A stretch of DNA of 34,771 bases from a virus, in the IMG/VR virus record IMGVR_UViG_3300021376_000186, positions 1 to 34,771 of that record. One strand, 5' to 3'. Below the pieces are notes generated by a model. That model saw only the letters and a program-made list of their open reading frames with translations, did not search any database and was not told the origin of the DNA. Numbering within the stretch: the first letter of the stretch is position 1; each line of letters opens with the position of its first letter. Both the position numbers and the translations under genes were made by a program. Shown here one piece after another: positions 1-5,050 of the stretch.

Positions 1-9
1 ATCATGCGC

Positions 10-15
10 TACAAT
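10..15 (+). promoter_or_regulatory. putative -10 element, extended GCTACAAT
   Basis: TACAAT lies 25 bases before the first gene. The same octamer-like context, GCTACAAT, recurs before the minus-strand signal-peptide gene (760-765) and at 5885-5890. The -35 region falls outside or at the edge of the window, so it cannot be judged. Confidence 0.4.
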
Positions 16-27
16 TGAACCATTCAA

Positions 28-39
28 AGGGAGTATCCC
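28..39 (+). promoter_or_regulatory. start-site motif AGGGA-nnA-TCCC, copy 1
   Basis: AGGGAGTATCCC abuts the ATG of the gene at 40. GGGA and TCCC can form a four-pair stem with a three-base loop. The left arm is also the only plausible ribosome binding site, 7 bases from the start. Three other genes on both strands carry the same element. Confidence 0.55.
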
Positions 40-237
40 ATGACCGCAACTGAACTGAACGCAGCCTTCGCAGGCATCCTCGATGAGATCGCCTATCAGA
101 TCGAGGTTTTCGATAAGCTACGCACTGAGGCATCTGACGATGCGTGGGATGAGGCCTGTACCGTTTCTACCATCGCTGACCTATTGAGCGACCTGCAATG
201 GGGCGTCGATGAGGCAGTAAGGCGGGTAAAGGTTTAG
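40..237 (+). CDS. small acidic hypothetical protein (65 aa)
   Basis: I do not recognise this 65-residue protein. It is acidic and helical in character, with alternating hydrophobic and charged residues (DEIAYQIEVFDKL, SDLQWGVDEAV), no Cys pair and no membrane segment. Start choice is good: an AGGGA ribosome binding site sits 7 bases upstream inside the shared AGGGA-nnA-TCCC element, and a TACAAT box lies 25 bases upstream. A first copy of the 33-bp palindrome begins 5 bases after its stop, and a minus-strand operon converges on it there. Size, own promoter and position among other tiny genes suggest an accessory or early phage gene. Confidence 0.7.
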   Translation: MTATELNAAFAGILDEIAYQIEVFDKLRTEASDDAWDEACTVSTIADLLSDLQWGVDEAVRRVKV

Positions 238-242
238 CGATA

Positions 243-275
243 GTGAACAATGGGCAAGTCTTGACCGTCGCTCAC
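243..275. repeat. 33-bp imperfect palindrome, copy 1
   Basis: The repeat starts GTGAACAATGGGCAAG, has a central T, and ends CTTGACCGTCGCTCAC. The two 16-base arms match at 12 of 16 positions as DNA. Read as minus-strand RNA, two mismatches become G-U pairs, giving 14 of 16. It lies 2 bases after the stop codon of the minus-strand gene at 278. There is no T-run, so it is not an ordinary terminator. Confidence 0.85.
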
Positions 276-277
276 GC

Positions 278-556
278 TCACGCCCGCAGGAAGGGATGAT
301 AAAGCTGGGGAAGAACTGGTGCCAACTGGCTGGGAGCCTTGGCCGCGTCGAACGTTTCTACCTGATACTTGAGTTCCTTGAGCTTTGCCACCAGTAGGGC
401 AGCATCAGCACGCGGTGCGCGATTCTCAGGATTCTCGGGCAGCTCGCCACTTTCGGTCCATACCATGTCATTGAGGTTCTGGAGTGAGCAGATCGCCTCC
501 TCCATGGCTTCCCAGGCGGCGTCTAGGGCTTCGCTGTACTTGTGAAGGTCAGTCAT
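278..556 (-). CDS. small hypothetical protein (92 aa), last gene of minus operon
   Basis: A helical, acidic protein of 92 residues if started at the ATG at 556 (MTDLHKYSEALDAAWEAM). An upstream in-frame ATG at 583 would overlap the preceding gene, so 556 is preferred: it lies 11 bases after the TGA of the signal-peptide gene, with a GAGAG ribosome site between. The protein has short Trp and Glu-rich helices and a Pro-rich C-terminus (QLAPVLPQLYHPFLRA). No family recognised. It is followed at once by a copy of the 33-bp palindrome. It probably shares the promoter at 760-787 with the gene before it. Confidence 0.6.
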   Translation of the reverse strand: MTDLHKYSEALDAAWEAMEEAICSLQNLNDMVWTESGELPENPENRAPRADAALLVAKLKELKYQVETFDAAKAPSQLAPVLPQLYHPFLRA

Positions 557-567
557 TGCAAGGTCTC

Positions 568-735
568 TCAGTAGTTGGCGCACTTGACGAGAACGTTCGA
601 AGCCTCAGGGCCGAGACGCTGGCACTCGAAAGCCAGGCGGCGTTCAGAGGCTGCGTCGATGCGGTGCTGAGCAGTAGCACTCAGAAGACCAAGGCCAGCA
701 AGGGAGACGCCAGCGCAGAAGGCAAGAAATTTCAT
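568..735 (-). CDS. small exported protein with signal peptide (55 aa)
   Basis: Translation from the ATG at 735 gives a protein starting MKFLAFCAGVSLAGLGLLSA: a basic n-region, a hydrophobic core of about 16 residues, and a probable signal peptidase site near ATAQ (residues 20-23). The mature part would be only about 33 residues with two cysteines (ECQRLG and VKCANY), which could form a disulfide in the periplasm. The start is backed by the AGGGA-nnA-TCCC element and by a convincing promoter (TTGACA, 16 bases, TACAAT). It is transcribed ahead of the gene at 278-556. Role unknown; an envelope-acting early peptide is possible but is only inference. Confidence 0.65.
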   Translation of the reverse strand: MKFLAFCAGVSLAGLGLLSATAQHRIDAASERRLAFECQRLGPEASNVLVKCANY

Positions 736-747
736 GGGATGTTCCCT
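736..747 (-). promoter_or_regulatory. start-site motif AGGGA-nnA-TCCC, copy 2
   Basis: On the minus strand AGGGAACATCCC abuts the ATG of the signal-peptide gene. It has the same stem arms and spacing as the copies at 28-39, 1074-1085 and 1634-1645. Confidence 0.55.
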
Positions 748-759
748 GGTTGCTTTTTT

Positions 760-787
760 ATTGTAGCGGATTGGCGGATGGTGTCAA
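760..787 (-). promoter_or_regulatory. sigma70-type promoter
   Basis: On the minus strand TTGACA (782-787) is followed after 16 bases by TACAAT (760-765), itself in the GCTACAAT context seen at two other sites. The box ends 25 bases before the start codon at 735, leaving a leader of about 18 bases. It is the clearest promoter in the window. Confidence 0.7.
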
Positions 788-807
788 GCCCAAGGCCTAG
801 CGCGACA

Positions 808-840
808 GTGAACAATGGGCAAGTCTTGACCGTCGCTCAC
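808..840. repeat. 33-bp imperfect palindrome, copy 2
   Basis: Sequence identical to copy 1 over 33 bases. It begins 5 bases after the stop of the minus-strand gene at 846, the same relation as copy 1 to its gene. The flank shared with copy 3 (GATCAT) extends the identity beyond the palindrome. Confidence 0.85.
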
Positions 841-845
841 GATCA

Positions 846-1073
846 TCATCGTAGAACGGGCTGACGTAGAATGTCAACTATCTGCGAGATCCATTGACAC
901 AAGAAGGTTGCGCTTTTATAAACATCCTGTGCTAGTACCAGGCTCTCGCGATAGACCACCTTCGCTGTCGATGCAACCAAAGGTGCGGTGATAACCTGCG
1001 CCTGTTGCTGCTTCAGGAGAGCGTTGTAGGCGGCCAGGATCTCCGTCTTAGTGGATTTACTGGTGATGTTCAT
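846..1073 (-). CDS. small hypothetical protein (75 aa)
   Basis: With the ATG at 1073 the protein begins MNITSKSTKTEILAAYNALL and has 75 residues. Its N-terminal third reads as a helix of the kind found in small coiled-coil phage proteins (KTEILAAYNALLKQQQAQ), followed by a Val/Ala-rich stretch and RQPVLR at the end. The start at 1073 is chosen over 1145 because the AGGGA-nnA-TCCC element abuts it and because the longer form would translate the 33-bp palindrome. It lies between palindrome copies 2 and 3. No function can be assigned. Confidence 0.6.
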   Translation of the reverse strand: MNITSKSTKTEILAAYNALLKQQQAQVITAPLVASTAKVVYRESLVLAQDVYKSATFLCQWISQIVDILRQPVLR

Positions 1074-1085
1074 GGGATAGTCCCT
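1074..1085 (-). promoter_or_regulatory. start-site motif AGGGA-nnA-TCCC, copy 3
   Basis: On the minus strand AGGGACTATCCC abuts the ATG at 1073, with the same architecture as the other three copies. Confidence 0.55.
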
Positions 1086-1106
1086 GGGGTAATTGCGGGC
1101 GTGATT

Positions 1107-1139
1107 GTGAACAACGGGCAAGTCTTGACCGTCGCTCAC
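1107..1139. repeat. 33-bp imperfect palindrome, copy 3
   Basis: One base differs from copies 1 and 2 (CAAC instead of CAAT at the ninth position). In minus-strand RNA this turns a C-A mismatch into a C-G pair, so the change improves the stem to 15 of 16. This copy lies upstream of the gene at 846-1073 rather than just after a recognised gene. Confidence 0.85.
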
Positions 1140-1220
1140 GATCATAAGTTTTACTAATCAATCAAGACCTACCAATCAGGATTGCTTATTGTTACGAAAG
1201 TTCACAGAAAAACAAACACT

Positions 1221-1249
1221 AAAAAACCCTAGTACGGATGTACTAGGGG
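1221..1249 (-). terminator. Rho-independent terminator
   Basis: A perfect nine-pair stem (CCCTAGTAC / GTACTAGGG, 1227-1235 with 1240-1248) with a four-base loop is followed on the minus strand by six T. It lies 13 bases after the stop of the gene at 1262-1519 and separates that gene from the operon further left. Confidence 0.85.
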
Positions 1250-1261
1250 CAGTTGATTATA

Positions 1262-1519
1262 TCAATCGAGATAGATTCTCGCTTCGTTGTTCAACTGCTG
1301 CAAAGTGTAAAGTATACCATAGCGTGTGAACATTTCAAGGATTGATGACTCCTTATGTTTATACAGCACAGTATCAGCAAAATCGGGAAGATCTTTGAGG
1401 GAAGATACTAGCAGCCAGGGAAGACCCCAGTTGATTAGGTAATTGTAGTGGAAGTCTTCGCGGGCCTCCTGTGCACGATCTGCGATCTGTGAGACGATAG
1501 TGCGGTGATTCATTGGCAT
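1262..1519 (-). CDS. hypothetical protein (85 aa)
   Basis: A protein of 85 residues (83 if the second ATG at 1513 is used), rich in aromatic and leucine residues (FHYNYLINWGLPWLLVSSL, MFTRYGILYTLQQL). The hydrophobic stretch is too short and interrupted for a clear membrane span. AAGG lies 5-8 bases before the first ATG. A perfect terminator follows, so it is a single-gene unit transcribed away from the + gene at 1647. A weak TATGAT box lies at 1540-1545 on the minus strand. No family recognised. Confidence 0.6.
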   Translation of the reverse strand: MPMNHRTIVSQIADRAQEAREDFHYNYLINWGLPWLLVSSLKDLPDFADTVLYKHKESSILEMFTRYGILYTLQQLNNEARIYLD

Positions 1520-1591
1520 GTTGCCTTGTAGACTCTCTTATCATAGCCCATGGGTGGCTGCCTTGGCCATTGATTACATAAAGATACAACG

Positions 1592-1620
1592 TTGACGGGC
1601 AGCGGCAGGGCGTGTAGGAT
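1592..1620 (+). promoter_or_regulatory. putative sigma70 promoter
   Basis: TTGACG (1592-1597), a 17-base spacer and TAGGAT (1615-1620) give a good -35/-10 arrangement. The inferred start would leave a leader of about 20 bases before the ATG at 1647. Confidence 0.5.
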
Positions 1621-1633
1621 AGGTGGGACCTCA

Positions 1634-1645
1634 AGGGATCATCCC
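1634..1645 (+). promoter_or_regulatory. start-site motif AGGGA-nnA-TCCC, copy 4
   Basis: AGGGATCATCCC stands one base before the ATG at 1647. It differs from the other copies only by one extra A before the start codon. Confidence 0.5.
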
Positions 1646-1646
1646 A

Positions 1647-1889
1647 ATGTCTGCCATCAAGCACCACCTGGAAGAGCTCACCGATAAGCACGGTTATTAT
1701 GCAGCCTGCAGTGGCAGGGAACGTCAGGCCTATACGTTCGCCGTCTTAGACTGCAACGACAGGCTTCTTAAGCACATGCATGGCCGCTCCCTCGAGGAGG
1801 TGAGACTGATCAACGATCTGATTGGAGACCTGCAAGAGATGTGGGATGAACTTAAGAGCGTTAATGCATGGCAACCGGTGACGTATTAG
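1647..1889 (+). CDS. hypothetical protein (80 aa)
   Basis: Started at the ATG at 1647, the product is MSAIKHHLEELTDKHGYYAA onward, 80 residues, mostly helical and charged. I find no known motif. The alternative start at 1623 lacks a ribosome site, whereas 1647 has the AGGGA element 8 bases upstream, and a promoter ends at 1620. A strong terminator follows, so this is a one-gene unit. It resembles the gene at 40 in size, acidity and control signals, suggesting the two are regulated together. Confidence 0.65.
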   Translation: MSAIKHHLEELTDKHGYYAACSGRERQAYTFAVLDCNDRLLKHMHGRSLEEVRLINDLIGDLQEMWDELKSVNAWQPVTY

Positions 1890-1911
1890 TGATTTTAAAT
1901 ATACACTTACC

Positions 1912-1934
1912 CCCCACCCCCGTGGGGTTTTTTT
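1912..1934 (+). terminator. Rho-independent terminator
   Basis: The stem CCCCAC / GTGGGG (1912-1917 with 1922-1927) with a CCCC loop is followed by seven T. It lies 23 bases after the stop of the gene at 1647. Confidence 0.85.
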
Positions 1935-1953
1935 CATTTGCCTGACTATCCGC

Positions 1954-2178
1954 TCACAAAATCTGTGAAAATTTCCGATACAGGTCGACAAAGAGGAGGA
2001 GATTAATTAGTAGGAGGGGAATACCGATGAGTGTGGAGATGAGAGATACGCGAAGTTCATGAGAGGCTATACGGGCATTTATTTCGGAGATGATTTGGAG
2101 ATCACGCAGGGAGGATATAGAGAGGGGAGATAGGGAGGGGGAAGGATCTGTGCGACGTGATTGAGGGTTAGAGGTCAT
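1954..2178 (-). CDS. possible small membrane protein (74 aa), doubtful
   Basis: A minus-strand ORF with a Ser/Pro-rich N-terminus and a hydrophobic C-terminal segment (about residues 44-65, ISTLIGIPLLLINLLLF) followed by a basic tail, which would suit a tail-anchored membrane protein. It starts two bases after the stop of the ORF at 2181. Caution: it lies in the C-poor island, where the minus strand is pyrimidine-rich and so has few stop codons by chance. I see no clear ribosome binding site. It may be real or a composition artefact. Confidence 0.35.
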   Translation of the reverse strand: MTSNPQSRRTDPSPSLSPLSISSLRDLQIISEINARIASHELRVSLISTLIGIPLLLINLLLFVDLYRKFSQIL

Positions 2179-2180
2179 GA

Positions 2181-2390
2181 TTAATAGAGGGATTGAAGGA
2201 GGGAGCGTTGTTGAGGGGAGAGGAGTGGGAGGATACGGAGGATAAGTTTTTTAGAGAAGTCAAAGCCGAGGTTATGGTGCATTAATTGAAGGATTTGGGA
2301 TGATGCGATTGTATTGGATTGATTAAGGGAGGAAGCTAAGGCTATGGGGTAAGAGAAGTAGTGCATATTATTTATAGGGTATGACATCAT
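2181..2390 (-). CDS. possible small protein (69 aa), doubtful
   Basis: An ORF of 69 codons, or 61 from the internal ATG at 2366. The product is Ser/Leu/Gln-rich with no motif I recognise. A TATAAT box on the minus strand (2389-2394) fits the 2366 start but has no matching -35. It forms a tight pair with the ORF at 1954. The same caution applies: a pyrimidine-rich strand yields long ORFs by chance. Confidence 0.3.
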   Translation of the reverse strand: MMSYPINNMHYFSYPIALASSLNQSNTIASSQILQLMHHNLGFDFSKKLILRILPLLSPQQRSLLQSLY

Positions 2391-2445
2391 TATACCAGCA
2401 AGAGGAAGTAATATAGGAAGAATAAGGGTTATGATATAAATAGTA

Positions 2446-2451
2446 TATAAT
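2446..2451 (+). promoter_or_regulatory. putative -10 box
   Basis: TATAAT lies 43 bases before the gene at 2495, inside a tract with no C at all (2401-2460). TATAAATA, which resembles a T4-type late promoter box, overlaps just upstream (2435-2442). No good -35 is present at 17 bases. Confidence 0.4.
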
Positions 2452-2494
2452 AGGGAGTATAGAATGGGAAGAATAGGATGGAGTAAGGCAATTA

Positions 2495-2899
2495 ATGGCG
2501 ACTTTAAGTGCTGGATTAGGGTGGGTTGCCAGTGATCCTGAGAGGATATTAATTGCTTGTGGTGTTGGGGTAAGTGAGTATAGTTTAAATGAGGTTATTG
2601 TTTGTTGTAATGAGATAGGTGTTAGGAGTAGTACATTAGTTAGTAGAGCGAAGAATTTATTAGATGATTGGGATGATGCGAATGATGCGGAGAGGGATGC
2701 TTATACGGATGATAATAAGGGCAAGATATTAAGTAAGGCGGATGTATTAGAATGGGATGTAAGTGGAGGTGGAGCGAAGCAGGCAGCCAAGGATGAAAAG
2801 AATAGAATTTCTTATGAATTAAGGTTAATATTTGGGGATTGTTTAGTAATAATGAGTAGTAGAGGTAATAGTGGGATTACGCCATTGTATCGATCATGA
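2495..2899 (+). CDS. hypothetical phage protein (134 aa)
   Basis: A 134-residue acidic protein with a helical N-terminal half, a central acidic turn (DDWDDANDAERDAYTDDNKG), and a C-terminal half with RISYELRLIFG. Its length and the acidic linker between two helical parts are loosely like small head-tail joining proteins, but that is only an impression. Codons strongly avoid C (AGT, TTA, GAT, AAT, AGG), matching the island around it. GGAG lies 11 bases before the ATG. The stop overlaps the next start (ATGA), so the two genes are translationally coupled. Confidence 0.65.
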   Translation: MATLSAGLGWVASDPERILIACGVGVSEYSLNEVIVCCNEIGVRSSTLVSRAKNLLDDWDDANDAERDAYTDDNKGKILSKADVLEWDVSGGGAKQAAKDEKNRISYELRLIFGDCLVIMSSRGNSGITPLYRS

Positions 2900-3072
2900 G
2901 CAGTCATCCTGAGGCAGATCCACTTGTACAGGAGCTCATTAATTGGGTGGAGTCACAGGAGTTAGTGGATGTATGGTGTAATGGGTGTGGATGTTTTAGG
3001 AAGATGAATAGTGGGTATGCGAAGTATTTAGAGGGGGAGATAGAGGGCTGTATGAAGTGTAAGGGTAGTTAA
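2896..3072 (+). CDS. zinc-ribbon-like small protein (58 aa)
   Basis: Translation from the ATG at 2896 gives 58 residues ending in a cysteine cluster: WCNGCGCF near residues 27-34 and GCMKCKGS at the end. The pairs CxxC and CxxC about 20 residues apart are the usual spacing of a zinc ribbon, so metal binding is likely. The start overlaps the previous stop by ATGA, which supports translation. It is followed after about 10 bases by a structured, terminator-ended stretch. Target and role are unknown. Confidence 0.6.
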   Translation: MSSHPEADPLVQELINWVESQELVDVWCNGCGCFRKMNSGYAKYLEGEIEGCMKCKGS

Positions 3073-3083
3073 TATTTCTCAAC

Positions 3084-3148
3084 ATTGGTGCCAGGTTTTC
3101 TTCCTGACATTGCTCCGCCGAAGAAAGTAGCGTAAACTTTGCGAGGAG
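3084..3148 (+). ncRNA. structured transcript segment of unknown class
   Basis: Two hairpins can be drawn between the zinc-ribbon gene and its terminator. CAGG pairs with CCTG around a seven-base loop. A longer arm pairs CTCCGC with GCGAGGAG (one bulged A), enclosing AAAGT / ACTTT. The base composition differs sharply from the C-poor island just upstream. I could not match it to a known riboswitch or ribozyme. It could be a 3' UTR element, a small RNA or the leader of the next gene. Confidence 0.35.
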
Positions 3149-3154
3149 ACGAGG

Positions 3155-3184
3155 GAGCCCCCGGGAAACTGGGGTCTTTTTTTA
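3155..3184 (+). terminator. Rho-independent terminator
   Basis: AGCCCCC pairs with GGGGTCT (six of seven pairs, one C-T mismatch) around GGGAAACT and is followed by a run of seven T (3177-3183). It ends the operon of the genes at 2495 and 2896. Confidence 0.7.
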
Positions 3185-3269
3185 TGTTGGCCGATAAGAG
3201 ATATTAATCTGTAATGAGGTTGACGAAAGCAAAAGAACTAATAACCTACATCTGTTGAGCATTTTTCTA

Positions 3270-3467
3270 ATGAGCCGCAGCCACGACGATCATCTTGAGC
3301 GCCTTCTTTCTTGGGCAATCTTTGAGTATCTTGACAAGGGTATGATTGACGAATTAGAGGCTGATATAGGTTATGTCATTGATAGGGCAATTAAACAATA
3401 TCAGGATAAAATCAAAATCTTGGATTCCGCAAAACGTCGCTTCCTGGTTGTAGATGAGGTAGATTAA
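3270..3467 (+). CDS. small hypothetical protein (65 aa)
   Basis: From the ATG at 3270 the product is MSRSHDDHLERLLSWAIFEY onward, 65 residues, charged and helical, ending in a basic stretch (DSAKRRFLVVDEVD). An in-frame TTG at 3255 would add five residues. Neither start has a good ribosome binding site. No motif recognised. The next open segment, the GNAT fragment, begins within a few tens of bases. Codon usage returns to normal C content here, marking the end of the island. Confidence 0.5.
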   Translation: MSRSHDDHLERLLSWAIFEYLDKGMIDELEADIGYVIDRAIKQYQDKIKILDSAKRRFLVVDEVD

Positions 3468-3507
3468 TAGAAGCAGTTATCTGTGGTCTGTTCCGATTGG
3501 GAATTTT

Positions 3508-3714
3508 TTGACGGATGCAGTCAAGGGTTTTGCGAGTCATATGGGTATGAGCTGCCTTTATCTAGGTGCAGTCGACAAGGGGGTTGGCTTCTACGAGAAA
3601 TTAGGCTATGAGCCTGTAACGCTAGCAGAATGTCCCGAGGATTTTCAGAAACCGCTAACAAAGATTACAGAGGAATATCAAAAAGAGGAGCACCCGTATA
3701 CAATTGCTCAGTAG
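3508..3714 (+). pseudogene. GNAT acetyltransferase C-terminal fragment
   Basis: The open frame reads TDAVKGFASHMGMSCLYLGA then KGVGFYEKLGYEPV. The pattern of a helix, a strand and the FYEKLGY turn is the C-terminal part of a GNAT N-acetyltransferase. The acetyl-CoA loop (R/Q-x-x-G-x-G/A) and everything before it are missing: the frame opens only at 3463, right after a stop, and the sole initiators are a TTG at 3508 and later ATGs. It is therefore a remnant or a highly reduced protein, not a working acetyltransferase. Confidence 0.6.
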
Positions 3715-3847
3715 ATGAAACTGGATCTTTAGGGCATTACATCAAGACAAATTAAAAATTACTTACACGACGACTGGCAATTAGATCTCAGACATCGACG
3801 ACTCCGTTTGTGACTACAAGTTTGAGATAGAGGTTGATCCTTCGGAC

Positions 3848-4012
3848 ATGTCTAGTCATCAACTATTTTCAGTGTTCTCTAAAGTCCTCTCCGCGATGGG
3901 TTATGGCGAGTTTTCGATCACGAAAGGTGCTTGTGGTCTTGCTTTCAATGACATGAGAGACATGGAAATGATGGACAAACTTGTCAAGGAGTACGAATTA
4001 GCGGAAATTTAA
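3848..4012 (+). CDS. small acidic protein, possibly the remnant of a longer gene
   Basis: The ATG at 3848 gives 54 residues (MSSHQLFSVFSKVLSAMGYG onward). The same frame is open and protein-like further upstream: before the Met stand DDSVCDYKFEIEVDPSD, and before a TAG at 3782-3784 stands KITYTTTGN. Read together this looks like one gene of about 85 codons interrupted by an amber codon and lacking a normal start. Either only the short C-terminal part is made, or the gene is decayed, or the TAG is read through. No family recognised. Confidence 0.45.
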   Translation: MSSHQLFSVFSKVLSAMGYGEFSITKGACGLAFNDMRDMEMMDKLVKEYELAEI

Positions 4013-4088
4013 CAAGAAGCGGATACTGTCAGAAAGCGTAAGGAGATACATAAAAGCGTAAACTGTAGTAGCAAGGAGAATCAGGGCT

Positions 4089-4415
4089 ATGAACCTGGCT
4101 GAGTATTACTTCAGGCATGTGATCCCAACGGGATGGAGGGGTATCCGCTCCTCTTTTCGTATGTGGAAGGACTTAATGGCCGGAAACTATGATGATTATG
4201 TCTTACTAAAAGAGGATGACCCGTTTGAATCCTGTCAGGATTGGTTTTGGTTCTCTTTGGGTGAGGACGAAACGCTGCCAAAGGACTTTTTAGAGTATCT
4301 GCAAGAGCAAATGAGTGAAATCGATGCAGGTAGGGTTGAATTGGTGCCATTTGACCTAGAAAGGGCGCTTGAAATTAATGAACTTCTCCATGGTGAAGAC
4401 GATGGGCATGTTTGA
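4089..4415 (+). CDS. hypothetical protein (108 aa)
   Basis: Starts MNLAEYYFRHVIPTGWRGIR, 108 residues, acidic and aromatic-rich (CQDWFWFSLGEDETLPKDFL). AAGGAG lies 10 bases before the ATG, the best ribosome binding site of this cluster. The gene opens a chain of overlapping small genes up to 5585. The following gene starts 14 bases before this one ends. I recognise no domain. Confidence 0.7.
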   Translation: MNLAEYYFRHVIPTGWRGIRSSFRMWKDLMAGNYDDYVLLKEDDPFESCQDWFWFSLGEDETLPKDFLEYLQEQMSEIDAGRVELVPFDLERALEINELLHGEDDGHV

Positions 4416-4809
4416 TTATTTCCGTTCAAGCTATGATTTAGGTGAAGAGTTTACTGATGTCTCTTGTCAGACAAAAGACTTAGATCAGCATGGCATTGGT
4501 GGCTCAATGAGCTATTTTTGGCTTTCTCCGGCGGGCCACCTTTATGTAATGACGTATCGAAGTACTCATACTTTTGAAATTATAGAAAAAGGTGATCCAG
4601 AGTATAAAGAAATTATGAAGTTTTTGAATTATCGATGGGTGCCAACTGGCGATCATGGCCGTGTTGAGCCGTATTATATTACAGGATATGTTGAAGTTTA
4701 TCCTGAAACCTGGAATGGTACTTGGGAGGATTGGCCAAGGTTAAAAATCCACTTTAAAAATGGTAAGTTTATAGAGTCCAGACGGATTGAACGCGGTGAA
4801 GCTTTTTAA
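4402..4809 (+). CDS. conserved cyanophage-type hypothetical protein (135 aa)
   Basis: Started at 4402 the product begins MGMFDYFRSSYDLGEEFTDV, followed by CQTKDLDQHG and SYFWLSPAGHLYVMTYRST. I recall this FRSSYDLG ... CQTKDL ... WLSPAGxL pattern from uncharacterised proteins of many marine and freshwater phages, where it is nearly full length at about 130 residues. The rest is beta-rich with many aromatic residues and a basic C-terminus. The start overlaps the preceding gene by 14 bases with GGTGAAG as ribosome site. Function unknown; no enzyme motif is visible. Confidence 0.75.
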   Translation: MGMFDYFRSSYDLGEEFTDVSCQTKDLDQHGIGGSMSYFWLSPAGHLYVMTYRSTHTFEIIEKGDPEYKEIMKFLNYRWVPTGDHGRVEPYYITGYVEVYPETWNGTWEDWPRLKIHFKNGKFIESRRIERGEAF

Positions 4810-5050
4810 ATTTAGCCGTGAAGAGGATTTTGGTACTGATTTTACGCTTGAATTGTTGATTTTTAAGCGTTTTACGTTGATCAGCTTGTATTTTGGATGG
4901 TACGATTACAGTAGATACTTTTGTGCTATGATCTCAGGCGGTATGGCGGATGCTTTAAGTATCCTAATTAGCGCTGGAAAATTTAGTTTCGAGGTCCGTA
5001 TTGGTCGTGCCAATCATGTTATTAGAGGCAATGAGCCCTGGTTGGATTAA
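4796..5050 (+). CDS. hypothetical protein (84 aa)
   Basis: The GTG at 4796 gives an 84-residue protein (MKLFKFSREEDFGTDFTLEL) overlapping the previous gene by 14 bases; a TTG at 4787 is the alternative. It alternates strands with aromatic residues (LYFGWYDYSRYF) and ends GNEPWLD. No transmembrane helix and no recognised motif. The next gene starts on the last base of its stop (TAATG), so it belongs to the same translationally coupled set. Confidence 0.6.
   Translation: MKLFKFSREEDFGTDFTLELLIFKRFTLISLYFGWYDYSRYFCAMISGGMADALSILISAGKFSFEVRIGRANHVIRGNEPWLD

Noticed and set aside
484-864. 126-codon + strand ORF over the signal-peptide gene and palindrome copy 2
   Set aside because: It is the reverse of well-supported minus-strand genes and runs through the minus-strand promoter and the repeat.
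243-1139. CRISPR array made of the 33-bp repeats
   Set aside because: There are only three copies, spaced about 270-530 bases apart with genes between, and no spacer-sized intervals.
846-1145. Long form of the gene at 846 started at 1145
   Set aside because: It would translate the third palindrome copy, and the shorter start at 1073 has the shared start element.
3080-3184. Second glutamine riboswitch
   Set aside because: The conserved CGGAAGTAAG and CTGAAG elements are absent.
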